From assembly GCA_017303795.1 (NCBI GenBank), contig JAFLBR010000007.1, positions 124,001 to 188,000 on the forward strand: a stretch of DNA of 64,000 bases, read 5' to 3'. The position numbers were made by a program, and so were the translations under genes. The DNA comes from Cytophagales bacterium. Lineage in GTDB: Bacteria; Bacteroidota; Bacteroidia; Cytophagales; Cyclobacteriaceae. Below are positions 1 to 7,530 of the stretch, in pieces. The first letter of the stretch is position 1, and each line of letters begins with the position of its first letter. The notes beneath the pieces were generated by a model. It did no database searches, was not told where the DNA came from, and saw nothing but the letters and a program-made list of their open reading frames with translations.

Positions 1-386
1 AACCGGATGGAAGGATCGTACGAATCGTAAGCCGGATCGAATACAATTACTTCATCCTTTTCGCTAACCAATGCAGCAATGGTTGAGTACAACGCTTCGG
101 TGCCTCCGGCTGTAATGGTAACTTCGGTTTCAAAGTCTGTAGGGCGGTTGTAGGTTTTGGTTACAACTTCGGCAATTGCCTGGCGCAGCGCGGGTGTACC
201 CGGCATAGGCGCATATTGATTGTGCCCGGCTTTTAAATATTTATAGATTAACTCCACTATTTCCTCCGAAACAGGAAAATCAGGAAAGCCCTGCGATAAA
301 TTAATGGCACCATGTTCCAGCGCCATGCGCGACATTACCGTGAAGATAGAAGTGCCTACATCGGGAAGGCGGGTTGAGAGATTCAT
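1..386 (-). CDS. Methionine aminotransferase-like PLP enzyme, N-terminal part (cut by window edge)
   Basis: This is the first ~128 residues of a fold-type I pyridoxal-phosphate aminotransferase; the rest, including the PLP lysine, lies outside the window. The reading frame starts MNLSTRLPDVG and contains NLSQGFPDFP, QYAPMPGTPALR and TITAGGTEALYSTIAAL, the N-terminal signatures of the YbdL / kynurenine-aminotransferase-like group (class I/II). Members commonly transaminate methionine with keto acids. The ATG at 386-384 overlaps the hicA stop as ATGA, so translation is probably coupled to the toxin-antitoxin pair upstream. No stop is visible because the gene is truncated by the sequence boundary, not by mutation. 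The family call is solid; the exact substrate is inferred. Confidence 0.85.
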   Translation of the reverse strand, partial: MNLSTRLPDVGTSIFTVMSRMALEHGAINLSQGFPDFPVSEEIVELIYKYLKAGHNQYAPMPGTPALRQAIAEVVTKTYNRPTDFETEVTITAGGTEALYSTIAALVSEKDEVIVFDPAYDSYDPSIR

Positions 387-589
387 TTAAGTTTATCTTT
401 ATCAAGGCCAGCTTGTTTAAGGATACCAAAAAAGGTTCCCTTCGGCAGGTCTTTACTTCCATGAACTGGTACTACTGTAATCTTTCCAGTTAGTCGATTT
501 TCGTAGATATGATGACTCCCTTTTGATCGCTTAAATTCAAAACCGTTATTCTTTAAAACCTTAATGAGGTAATGAGCAGAATAATTCAA
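383..589 (-). CDS. hicA: HicA-family toxin (type II mRNA interferase)
   Basis: This 68-residue protein has the HicA/YcfA double-stranded-RNA-binding-like fold signature: an N-terminal helix (SAHYLIKVLKNNGFE), the strand with the catalytic histidine in KGSHHIY, a VVPVHGSKDLPKG strand-turn, and a closing GILKQAGLD helix. HicA toxins cleave mRNA independently of the ribosome and are neutralised by HicB. The start overlaps the hicB stop by four bases (586-589), and its own stop TGA overlaps the ATG of the aminotransferase gene. This places the module inside a def-hicB-hicA-aminotransferase transcription unit. Length and residues look intact. The family is recognised from motif; activity is inferred. 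Confidence 0.85.
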   Translation of the reverse strand: MNYSAHYLIKVLKNNGFEFKRSKGSHHIYENRLTGKITVVPVHGSKDLPKGTFFGILKQAGLDKDKLK

Positions 590-816
590 GCGGTTTGAAG
601 GTTGATTGAATACTCCAAAGTTTCACTATCATCCGGAATAGTTTCGCCTTTTTCCTGAAGATGTTCTATATATACCTCAATCGCTTCCTTTGCCATAGAT
701 ATGGCATGATCTACATTATCCCCATATGTTATACAGCCGGGTAAAGCAGGTACCGTGGCGGTATAACTACCCTCGGGCTCTTTGGTTAATAGAATTTTAT
801 AGGTAAGATTTCTCAT
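586..816 (-). CDS. hicB: HicB-family antitoxin
   Basis: This 76-residue protein has the HicB partial RNase H-like fold: KILLTKEPEGSYTATVPALPGC, then an ITYGDNVDHAISMAKEAIE helix and a VYIEHLQEKGETIP tail. HicB proteins bind and block HicA. Here the antitoxin is transcribed first, with a four-base overlap to hicA. No DNA-binding (HTH or ribbon-helix-helix) extension is visible; the short form ends soon after the HicB core, so autoregulation by this protein alone is uncertain. It begins 25 bases after the def stop, so it may be read from the def promoter. Confidence in the family is high. Confidence 0.85.
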   Translation of the reverse strand: MRNLTYKILLTKEPEGSYTATVPALPGCITYGDNVDHAISMAKEAIEVYIEHLQEKGETIPDDSETLEYSINLQTA

Positions 817-841
817 CTTCTACTAAGGTAATAAATCTCCA

Positions 842-1399
842 TTACTTCTTCAACGGTGCTGCAATCCTATATTCCGTATCCACATCGCCTTTGCTAATGT
901 TGGTGAGTTTGCCTTTCAGCATGCGTTTTTTAAGCGGGCTCAGGTAATCGGTAAATAGTTTACCTTCTATGTGATCGTACTCGTGTTGAATAATGCGGGC
1001 TTTCATACCGTCAAACTCTTCTTCAAATGCATTCCACTTTTCGTCAAAGTATTTAATACGCACGGTTTCCTTACGCCAAACTTCTTCGCGAATGTTAGGT
1101 ATGCTCAGGCAGCCTTCTTCAAAAGCCCACTCTTCACCATACTCATCTACTACCTGTGGGTTTACAAAAACTTTTTTGAAATCTTTCAGCGTGGGTTCAT
1201 CATCCAGCGTGGTGCCATCCACAATAAACAGCCTTATGCTTTTGCCAATTTGCGGAGCGGCCAGGCCAATTCCATTTGCCTCGTACATGGTTTCGTACAT
1301 ATCCGCAACCAACTGCGTTAAATCGCTGCCTTTCTCTAGATCCGTGGCACGTTTGCGTAAAACGGCATCGCCATACATTACAATCGGGTAAATCATCAT
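842..1399 (-). CDS. def: Peptide deformylase
   Basis: The enzyme removes the N-formyl group from nascent polypeptides using an Fe(II)/Zn centre. All three family motifs are present: GIGLAAPQ (motif I), EGCLSIP (motif II, cysteine ligand) and QHEYDHIEG (motif III, HExxH metal ligands and catalytic glutamate). The protein is about 185 residues, normal for the family. An in-frame TTG exists at 1402, but the adjacent ATG codons at 1399 and 1396 are preferred because orthologues begin MIYPIV; the exact M is not certain. A TATTTTTG element lies 17 bases upstream. The toxin-antitoxin genes follow 25 bases downstream on the same strand. Confidence 0.96.
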   Translation of the reverse strand: MMIYPIVMYGDAVLRKRATDLEKGSDLTQLVADMYETMYEANGIGLAAPQIGKSIRLFIVDGTTLDDEPTLKDFKKVFVNPQVVDEYGEEWAFEEGCLSIPNIREEVWRKETVRIKYFDEKWNAFEEEFDGMKARIIQHEYDHIEGKLFTDYLSPLKKRMLKGKLTNISKGDVDTEYRIAAPLKK

Positions 1400-1415
1400 C
1401 AACTATATTGAGGCA

Positions 1416-1423
1416 CAAAAATA
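1416..1423 (-). promoter_or_regulatory. Candidate -7 element TATTTTTG for def
   Basis: The minus strand reads TATTTTTG, an exact match to the Bacteroidota -7 consensus TAnnTTTG, 17 bases before the def ATG. No clear TTTG -33 box is visible at the expected distance, so this is a sequence match only. Confidence 0.45.
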
Positions 1424-1479
1424 ACCATATTATTTGGGGTATTGCACAGGCTATTAATGGGGTTTGTGTATTTTGAGCC

Positions 1480-2005
1480 ATGAGAATTTTAACCGTTACA
1501 CTATTTGTTCTGCTTGGCCACGCAGCCATTGCTCAAAAAGCTGAGAAAGAATTTTTGAAAACCCTCAACACCTTTTGCGGTCAATCGTTTGCCGGCAAAG
1601 CTATTTTCCCAGAAGAAGAAAAAAATCCATTTAAGGGTCAGGCTTTGAAAATAACTTTTGCGACCTGTACAAGTAAAGAAGTGCGCATTCCCTTTCAGGT
1701 GGGTGAAGATAAATCCAGAACGTGGGACGTTGGATGAAAACGGTTTGTTATTAAAGCATGATCATCGCCACGAAGATGGTACTCCCGATAAGGTTACCCT
1801 GTATGGTGGCTATGCTAAAACGGATGGCAATTCATTGGTACATTCTTTTCCGGCAGATAAACATACAGCAGAACTTATTCCGGCAGCAGCCACTAACGAG
1901 TGGAGTATAATCTTAAGCAACGACAAAAAAACATTAAGCTACATTTTGAAACGCGATGGTCAGTTGCGCTTTCATGCCGATTTTGATTTGAGTAAGCCTC
2001 TTTAA
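1480..2005 (+). pseudogene. Secreted protein gene broken by a one-base frameshift
   Basis: Two overlapping frames form one protein. The first (1480-1737) opens with a signal peptide (MRILTVTLFVLLGHAAIAQ) and continues through SRTW. The second frame resumes at TLDENGLLLKHDHRHEDGT and runs to the stop at 2005. Removing one G from the GGG at 1724-1726 fuses the frames into a ~174-residue protein with no internal stop. The LKHDHRHEDGTPD segment is a recognisable conserved stretch of a family of uncharacterised secreted Bacteroidota proteins; I do not know its function. The break falls in a short homopolymer, so it may be a recent mutation or a sequencing error. The second half shows no decay, which favours a very recent event. 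Confidence 0.7.
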
Positions 2006-2020
2006 CTAAGCCATTAAAGC

Positions 2021-2431
2021 TTAACCTCGCATGGTTAAAAAATCCTGCAGGATAAGTACCGCGCTTATCTTATCTACATTGCCTTTGGTTTGGCGGTCTT
2101 TCTTTTTCATACCTCCGGTTAACATGGCTTGCTGAGCAATGGAAGAAGTAAACCGTTCATCGATGGTGGTGATTGGAATCGGAAACGTGGTTTTAAATTT
2201 TTCTATAAAACTGCGTACAGCCGGAGCGGTTTCAGAATCGGTATTGTTTAGCCTTTTAGGTAAGCCGATTACCACTTCATCTATCACTTCTTTTTGAAAA
2301 TAGTTTTTGAGGTAGGTGAGTAAAGTTGAAGTTTCAACGGTATCCAGCGCGGTGGCAATAATTTTAAGCGGATCAGTAACTGCCAAACCGGTACGTTTGG
2401 TTCCGTAATCAATAGCCAGAAATCTTCCCAT
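2021..2431 (-). CDS. ruvX: Putative pre-16S rRNA nuclease / Holliday junction resolvase RuvX (YqgF)
   Basis: This is a 136-residue RNase H-fold protein of the YqgF family, which processes the 5' end of 16S rRNA and has also been described as a resolvase. The N-terminal strand MGRFLAIDYGTKRTGLAV carries the first catalytic aspartate (DYG). VVIGLPKRLNN is the second conserved block, and TIDERFTSS the third with its acidic residue. The basic tail GMKKKDRQTKGNVDKISAVLIL is typical. The start codon overlaps the last base of the upstream gene's stop (TAATG), so the two are coupled. Length and motifs are complete. Confidence 0.93.
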   Translation of the reverse strand: MGRFLAIDYGTKRTGLAVTDPLKIIATALDTVETSTLLTYLKNYFQKEVIDEVVIGLPKRLNNTDSETAPAVRSFIEKFKTTFPIPITTIDERFTSSIAQQAMLTGGMKKKDRQTKGNVDKISAVLILQDFLTMRG

Positions 2432-3174
2432 TAGTTGAATTTGGTGCGCTCGAAAAATTTCTTCTTCACCTGATTTTCAAGTGCCATGGCTTTTGGGAAA
2501 AGAATTTCGTTTTCTACACGGGCGTGGGTAATCAGGCTTTTTTCAAACTGTACCAATTCGGAGTAAATTACTTTTACGTGCAGGGGTGCATCCGAAGCTA
2601 GATGGTAATCTTTGGTGATTTTGCGGATGCCTGCCATCTCATCATCGTGAGCTTCGTGTTCAATCGCGCATTTTTGCAGGGCGCTTTTCTCCATCATATA
2701 ATATAACCGGGCCGGATTGGCCTTACCGTGCACAGCCTTCTCCAACAGGTTGATATACTTAAATAAAGTATCTTCTTCTTCGTAGATGTGATGGATAAAG
2801 TCTTCCAGAAAAAGTGGAAATAAAATCTTGAGGTCTTTTTCAACCTGATCGTATTGTTTGTGGTTGGCTTTAAAACTTTCCACCAACCGACCGATGTAGG
2901 GCAACTTATGCTTAACAAAAATAAAGTGCGCGTGCTTCAGGTATTCAATAATCAGATCAAGCGGATAATTCATCAGCGGCAGCTCCGATTCCGTAAAGTG
3001 AATGCCCGGCTGCTCTAATTCTTTTATTACTATCTCTGTATTAAGGCCTTTCTCGCGACAAACCTGCTCCAGCGTTTGCTCAGAAAATTCGTAAAAGCGA
3101 ATGCCAAAATAGTACAGCACGTAAGCCCGCACATTGTCTTGCTCCACTAAATCTGCTATACTCAGGCTTTTCAA
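2431..3174 (-). CDS. Hemerythrin-domain protein related to RIC (ScdA/YtfE) iron-sulfur repair proteins
   Basis: The 247-residue protein has an N-terminal ~60-residue segment resembling the ScdA_N domain (NVRAYVLYYFGIRF...LEQVCREKG) and a C-terminal hemerythrin-type four-helix domain. Likely di-iron ligands include HHIYEEE near residue 129, EHEAHDDE near residue 173, and HARVENE near residue 218. RIC proteins restore oxidatively or nitrosatively damaged Fe-S clusters. The usual Cys-Cys motif that follows GIDF in ScdA_N is absent here: the equivalent stretch reads GIRFYEFSEQTL. It is therefore a variant whose repair activity is doubtful. It is translationally linked to ruvX downstream. Confidence 0.75.
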   Translation of the reverse strand: MKSLSIADLVEQDNVRAYVLYYFGIRFYEFSEQTLEQVCREKGLNTEIVIKELEQPGIHFTESELPLMNYPLDLIIEYLKHAHFIFVKHKLPYIGRLVESFKANHKQYDQVEKDLKILFPLFLEDFIHHIYEEEDTLFKYINLLEKAVHGKANPARLYYMMEKSALQKCAIEHEAHDDEMAGIRKITKDYHLASDAPLHVKVIYSELVQFEKSLITHARVENEILFPKAMALENQVKKKFFERTKFN

Positions 3175-3289
3175 CTTATTTTTCTGGATTTTAGTCTGTA
3201 AATATAATAAAGTGAGGTAGGTAAAATTTAACCCCTCAACAATTAATTTGGAACTTCCGTTAAAGTAACTTTCGGAGAGTTAAAATATT

Positions 3290-4918
3290 ATGGAGGAGCA
3301 GAAGAATTCATCGTACCAGATAAGCTTACCGCTTATTCTTTGTATTGGCCTGGCAGCCGGGGTGTTGATTGGCGCAAGCCTCACCGATAAATCAGGTGGC
3401 CCTGAAATAAATCAGGATGTACAGAAATTCAGGGAAGTACTGGGATTAGTTAAAAACGAATATGTGGACGATGCTGAAACCAGCCAGTTAGTGGAAGAAG
3501 CCATTGGCCACATGCTGGGAAAGTTAGATCCACACTCGTCATACCTTTCGGCACAAGATCAGGTGGCCGCCAATGAAGACCTGCAAGGTAACTTTGAGGG
3601 CATTGGCATTGAGTTTAATATTTTTCATGATACGCTGGTGGTGGTAGCTGCACTTAGTGGTGGCCCATCGGAATCAGTTGGGCTGCAGGCCGGTGATAAA
3701 ATTGTAAAAGTTAATGACACCAACATTGCCAGCATTGGCCTATCGTACCCCGATGTGCAGAAATACCTGAAAGGCCCAAAAGGTACCGAAGTAAAAATTG
3801 AAGTGGTTCGCAGAAACAAACCCTCGCCCATCATCTTTACAATTGTGCGCGATAAAATTCCGCAGTTCTCGGTAGATGCTGCCTATATGATTGATCAGGA
3901 AATAGGATACATAAAAGTGAATCGGTTCTCGCAAACTACCTATCAGGAAGTGAAAGATGCTTTGAGCAAATTAAAACGCGAAGGCATGCAGAAATTGATT
4001 CTGGATTTGCAAGGAAACCCAGGCGGCTATATGGATCAGGCCGTAGATATTGCCGATGAATTTTTGGTTAAAGAAAAAAAGATTGTCTTTACAAAAAGTC
4101 ATGAAACCAAATACGATGAAGAACATTTTGCAACCGAGCGTGGCGATTTTGAACAAGGCGATTTAATTGTGCTGGTAAACGAAGGCAGCGCTTCCGCTTC
4201 AGAAATTGTTGCCGGTGCCTTACAGGATAACGACCGCGCATTAATTGTGGGCCGCAGATCGTACGGTAAAGGTTTAGTGCAACGACCCTTCCGACTTAAT
4301 GATGGCTCAGAATTAAGACTTACCATTTCAAGATATTATACCCCAAGCGGCCGCTCTATTCAGAAACCTTACGGGAATGAAGAAGAGTATGATCAGGATA
4401 TTTCTAAACGTTACAAGAAAGGCGAATTCTTTTCGGCCGACAGCATTCACTTTAATGATTCGCTAAAGTACGAGACTGTAAACGGCCGATCTGTTTATGG
4501 CGGTGGTGGGGTAATGCCCGATTATTTTGTGCCCTTAGATACTACATTGGGTGGCAGCCGTTACTTTAATGAATTGTTTGCGGCTAATATTCTGCGCGAG
4601 TATGCTTTTAAATATGCAGAAGAAAATAAAACCCGGCTGTCAGCAAAAGGCTACCCGGATTACCTGCAAAACTTTGAAGTAAGCGATGTGATGTTAAGCC
4701 AGGTAGTAGTGATGGGAATTAAGAATAAAATTGAAGCCCGCCCCAAAGACCTCGAAAAAAACAAGCGATACTTCCAGGTTTATTTAAAAGCGGAGATTGC
4801 GCGCAATGTGTGGGATAATCAAAGTTTCTACCCGATCATAAACGAAACTAACGAAGTGTTGCAACAGGCTATTAAACTTTTCGATCGCATTCCGGAATTA
4901 GACCGGAGTAAGATGTAA
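3290..4918 (+). CDS. S41 family C-terminal processing peptidase
   Basis: This is a 542-residue periplasmic serine protease of the CtpA/Tsp type. The N-terminus has an uncleaved-signal-type membrane segment (ISLPLILCIGLAAGVLIGASL). A PDZ domain follows (SGGPSESVGLQAGDKIVKVN, about residues 90-180). The S41 core contains DLQGNPGGYMDQAVDIAD, the nucleophile region NEGSASASEIVAGALQD near residues 297-313, and the general-base lysine in SYGKGLVQ near residue 327, giving an intact Ser-Lys dyad. Such proteases trim or degrade envelope proteins. The gene is transcribed away from the hemerythrin/ruvX pair and appears monocistronic. Confidence 0.93.
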   Translation: MEEQKNSSYQISLPLILCIGLAAGVLIGASLTDKSGGPEINQDVQKFREVLGLVKNEYVDDAETSQLVEEAIGHMLGKLDPHSSYLSAQDQVAANEDLQGNFEGIGIEFNIFHDTLVVVAALSGGPSESVGLQAGDKIVKVNDTNIASIGLSYPDVQKYLKGPKGTEVKIEVVRRNKPSPIIFTIVRDKIPQFSVDAAYMIDQEIGYIKVNRFSQTTYQEVKDALSKLKREGMQKLILDLQGNPGGYMDQAVDIADEFLVKEKKIVFTKSHETKYDEEHFATERGDFEQGDLIVLVNEGSASASEIVAGALQDNDRALIVGRRSYGKGLVQRPFRLNDGSELRLTISRYYTPSGRSIQKPYGNEEEYDQDISKRYKKGEFFSADSIHFNDSLKYETVNGRSVYGGGGVMPDYFVPLDTTLGGSRYFNELFAANILREYAFKYAEENKTRLSAKGYPDYLQNFEVSDVMLSQVVVMGIKNKIEARPKDLEKNKRYFQVYLKAEIARNVWDNQSFYPIINETNEVLQQAIKLFDRIPELDRSKM

Positions 4919-4983
4919 ATAAAATTCTAATATGCCGCGTAGGGAGTTCACCCAAACTTGGCGTTCATCATTTGATTAGCGAA

Positions 4984-5403
4984 ATGGCAATTTGGCAAAG
5001 AACAATTTACATTGACATCGGATCGAAAAATTTCGATGTAAATGATGTTATACCATTACTAGATAGTCGCTTTAAAAGAGATTGGATGGTGGAATCAGGA
5101 CAATGTTGGGGTGATCCTGAAAGGAATGATATTTTTGTATCGTGGGACAAAGAGACAAATTCAATTACTGACGATATTAGAGTTAGAATAGACTTAAGAA
5201 ATTTAGAGGTTGAATTCATTCAAAAAGTAATTGACCTGACAGTCGAACTTGGACTTAAGTTGAAAGTTATTAGAACTGATTTTTTTGAGCCTGCATTACC
5301 AGAAATCTTCAGAGTTTTAAAGGACTCAAATGCCCACAAATTCACCAAAGACACAAGGAAATTCTTAGATGACTTTGAGAAAGGGATAATACATCCTGAG
5401 TAA
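4984..5403 (+). CDS. Uncharacterised 139-residue protein
   Basis: I do not recognise this family. A TTG at 4972 is in frame, but the ATG at 4984 (MAIWQRTIYIDIG) is the more natural start. The sequence alternates beta-like stretches (RTIYIDIG, VRVRIDLRN) with amphipathic helices (VEFIQKVIDLTVELGLKL, NAHKFTKDTRKFLDDFEKG). There is no signal peptide or membrane segment, so it is probably cytoplasmic. Its base composition is more AT-rich than the flanking protease and hmgA genes, and it stands alone with no operon partner. It could be a horizontally gained single gene, for example an immunity-type protein, but nothing in the sequence proves that. Confidence 0.6.
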   Translation: MAIWQRTIYIDIGSKNFDVNDVIPLLDSRFKRDWMVESGQCWGDPERNDIFVSWDKETNSITDDIRVRIDLRNLEVEFIQKVIDLTVELGLKLKVIRTDFFEPALPEIFRVLKDSNAHKFTKDTRKFLDDFEKGIIHPE

Positions 5404-5482
5404 CAGTTTCTGTGTTTATCACTTTATTGTTTTCATGGTGATTTGATTTTTCTACCTTCACGATGATTAATTCACTTCATCC

Positions 5483-6676
5483 ATGTACTACCACCGTTTA
5501 GGAAAAATTCCGCATAAGCGTCACACACAGTTTCGCCAACCAGACGGAAGTCTATATAAAGAAGAATTGGTAAGCTCCGAAGGGTTCTCCGGAATCTATT
5601 CCAACCTGTATCACATCAATCCGCCCACGCGCATTAAAGCTGTAAATAATCCGGTAAAATACGGGCCGCAAATCATTAAAGATTATGCCTTGCGGCAAAC
5701 ACATTTAAATACATCAAAAGTTACCACCACCGGGCAAGATTATCTTACAGCGCGTAAAGTTCTGCTGGCCAACAACGATTGCTCTATTTCTATTTGCTCG
5801 CCCGTGCAACGCAAAATGGATTACTTCTACAAGAATGCCGAGGGCGATGAAGTAATCTATATTCACGATGGTAAAGGGGTTTTAATTTCACCTTTCGGGA
5901 AACTTGAAATAAAGCAAGGCGATTATATAGTAATACCTCGCACGGTTATTTATAAACTTGAATTTGAAGAAGGCCCGTTACGATTGTTAATTATCGAAGC
6001 CGCCTCGCCTGTTGAAACCGTGAAGCGTTATAGGAATGAGTTAGGACAATTGGGTGAACATGCTCCGTATTGCGAGCGCGACATGCGGCCACCACACGAA
6101 TTAATTACCGACACCAGTAAAGGCGAGTTTCTAATGAAGATTAAAAAGCAGGGGTATCTGCATCAGTATGTGTATGACTACTCTCCTTTGGATCTGGTGG
6201 GTTGGGATGGTTTCCTATGGCCATATGCATTTTCCATTCACGACTTTGAACCTATAACCGGGCGCATTCACCAACCACCACCGGTGCATCAAACTTTTCA
6301 AGCACATAATTTTGTAATCTGTTCATTCGTGCCGCGCTTATTCGATTATCATCCATTGGCCATTCCGGCTCCGTATAATCACAGTAATATTGATAGCGAT
6401 GAAGTATTATATTATGCCGAAGGAAATTTTATGAGTCGCAGGGGAATTGAACGTGGTTCGTTTACGTTACATCCGGGTGGCTTACCCCACGGCCCGCATC
6501 CGGGCACGGTAGAAAAAAGCATTGGCGCAAAAGAAACACATGAGTTGGCTGTAATGATCGATACATTTAAACCTTTATTTTTAACCGAAGACTCATTAGA
6601 ATTTCTGGATAAAAACTATCCTATGAGTTGGACAGATAATATGGAGGGTGGGTTTAATGAGATTAATACTCCATAA
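5483..6676 (+). CDS. hmgA: Homogentisate 1,2-dioxygenase
   Basis: This is a 397-residue cupin-fold Fe(II) dioxygenase that opens the ring of homogentisate in tyrosine and phenylalanine breakdown. Landmark segments include MYYHRLGKIPHKRHTQFRQ at the start, CSPVQRKMDYFYKNAEGDE in the N-terminal cupin, and the metal-binding region near residues 300-345: PYNHSNIDSDEVLYYAEG supplies His and Glu, and LHPGGLPHGPHPG the second His. The protein is somewhat shorter than the ~440-residue proteobacterial and human enzymes, as is common in this phylum. It is followed after 41 bases by a secreted protein on the same strand. The rest of the tyrosine pathway is not in the window. Confidence 0.92.
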   Translation: MYYHRLGKIPHKRHTQFRQPDGSLYKEELVSSEGFSGIYSNLYHINPPTRIKAVNNPVKYGPQIIKDYALRQTHLNTSKVTTTGQDYLTARKVLLANNDCSISICSPVQRKMDYFYKNAEGDEVIYIHDGKGVLISPFGKLEIKQGDYIVIPRTVIYKLEFEEGPLRLLIIEAASPVETVKRYRNELGQLGEHAPYCERDMRPPHELITDTSKGEFLMKIKKQGYLHQYVYDYSPLDLVGWDGFLWPYAFSIHDFEPITGRIHQPPPVHQTFQAHNFVICSFVPRLFDYHPLAIPAPYNHSNIDSDEVLYYAEGNFMSRRGIERGSFTLHPGGLPHGPHPGTVEKSIGAKETHELAVMIDTFKPLFLTEDSLEFLDKNYPMSWTDNMEGGFNEINTP

Positions 6677-6717
6677 ATAACTTCGAATTCAAAATTTAAG
6701 ATTTAAAAACTTAGACT

Positions 6718-7416
6718 ATGAAAGCACTACTACCTCTTATACTCTTAGAGTTGAGTATTGTCTGTTTTGCCCAACCCAACATTACCGGAGCCTGGCAGGC
6801 TGGCACCGAAGAAAACAATATGGTTATGATTGTTGCCGATAAATTTTATGCTGTTGCGGTTTATAATCTGAAGGATAAAAGTTACATCGGCACTTATGGT
6901 GGAACGTTTCGCATCGAAAAAGGAGAGTTTATTTTTATAAACGAGTTCAACACATTAAACAAAGATGATATTGGTGTGGAAGGTCGTTCTGTGTTTCAGT
7001 TAAAAGGTAACACCTTGAAGCTAGCGACTCATGATTACAAAAAACTAGACGATGGTAAACCCGGTGCATTAGCAGGCGCATGGCTAATTACAGGTCGCGT
7101 AACAGGTAATGGCATGCAACCCATGACTCCCGGTGCACGTAAAACCATGAAAATACTTTCGGGCACACGCTTTCAGTGGATAGCCTATAATAGCGAAACA
7201 AAAGAATTTTTTGGAACCGGTGGCGGCACCTACACAACCGAAAATGGTAAATACACCGAAACCATTGAAGTATTTTCGCGCGATAACAATCGCGTAGGCG
7301 CAAAACTCGAATTTGATTTTTCTTTTGTGGAGGGCAACTGGCGCCACAGTGGCAAGAGTAGCACAGGCCAACCTATTGATGAAATCTGGACGCAACGTCA
7401 GAAATTAGGAATCTAA
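6718..7416 (+). CDS. Secreted protein with two copies of an uncharacterised beta domain
   Basis: This is a 232-residue protein with a signal peptide (MKALLPLILLELSIVCFAQ). The mature part holds two related ~100-residue units. The first starts NITGAWQAGT and contains VADKFYAVAVYN and YIGTYGGTF. The second starts ALAGAWLITG and contains LSGTRFQWIAYN and FFGTGGGTY. The shared pattern is GAW, then an F-x-x-x-A-V/I-Y-N strand, then a G-T-x-G-G-T turn, suggesting a small lipocalin- or calycin-like barrel repeated twice. The function is unknown to me. It follows hmgA closely (41 bases) and may be co-transcribed with it. The gene looks intact. Confidence 0.7.
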   Translation: MKALLPLILLELSIVCFAQPNITGAWQAGTEENNMVMIVADKFYAVAVYNLKDKSYIGTYGGTFRIEKGEFIFINEFNTLNKDDIGVEGRSVFQLKGNTLKLATHDYKKLDDGKPGALAGAWLITGRVTGNGMQPMTPGARKTMKILSGTRFQWIAYNSETKEFFGTGGGTYTTENGKYTETIEVFSRDNNRVGAKLEFDFSFVEGNWRHSGKSSTGQPIDEIWTQRQKLGI

Positions 7417-7420
7417 AACC

Positions 7421-7510
7421 AATGTCGTTTCTTCAAGCCACTTTTTTTATAGCCTCACCTAATTCTTCTCCAAAAGAGAGGACGTTAAAGGTGCTTAAGG
7501 AAACGACATT
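7421..7510. repeat. Inverted-repeat intergenic element
   Basis: AATGTCGTTTC at 7421-7431 is exactly complementary to GAAACGACATT at 7500-7510. The pairing extends inward imperfectly (TTCAAGCCAC against GTGCTTAAGG). The interior contains CCTC and GAGG arms and reads like a decayed copy of the CCTC...CTCTCCAAAAGAGAGG element scattered through Bacteroidota intergenic DNA. It fills the gap between the secreted protein and the thioesterase gene and could fold as one long hairpin. Confidence 0.6.
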
Positions 7511-7530
7511 AAATCTAAACTTATAATCGC

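Noticed and set aside
1658-2005. Second frame as an independent gene starting MRPVQVKK
   Set aside because: Its first ~20 residues are the shifted frame of the upstream protein; conserved sequence resumes only after the frameshift, so it is the second half of one gene.
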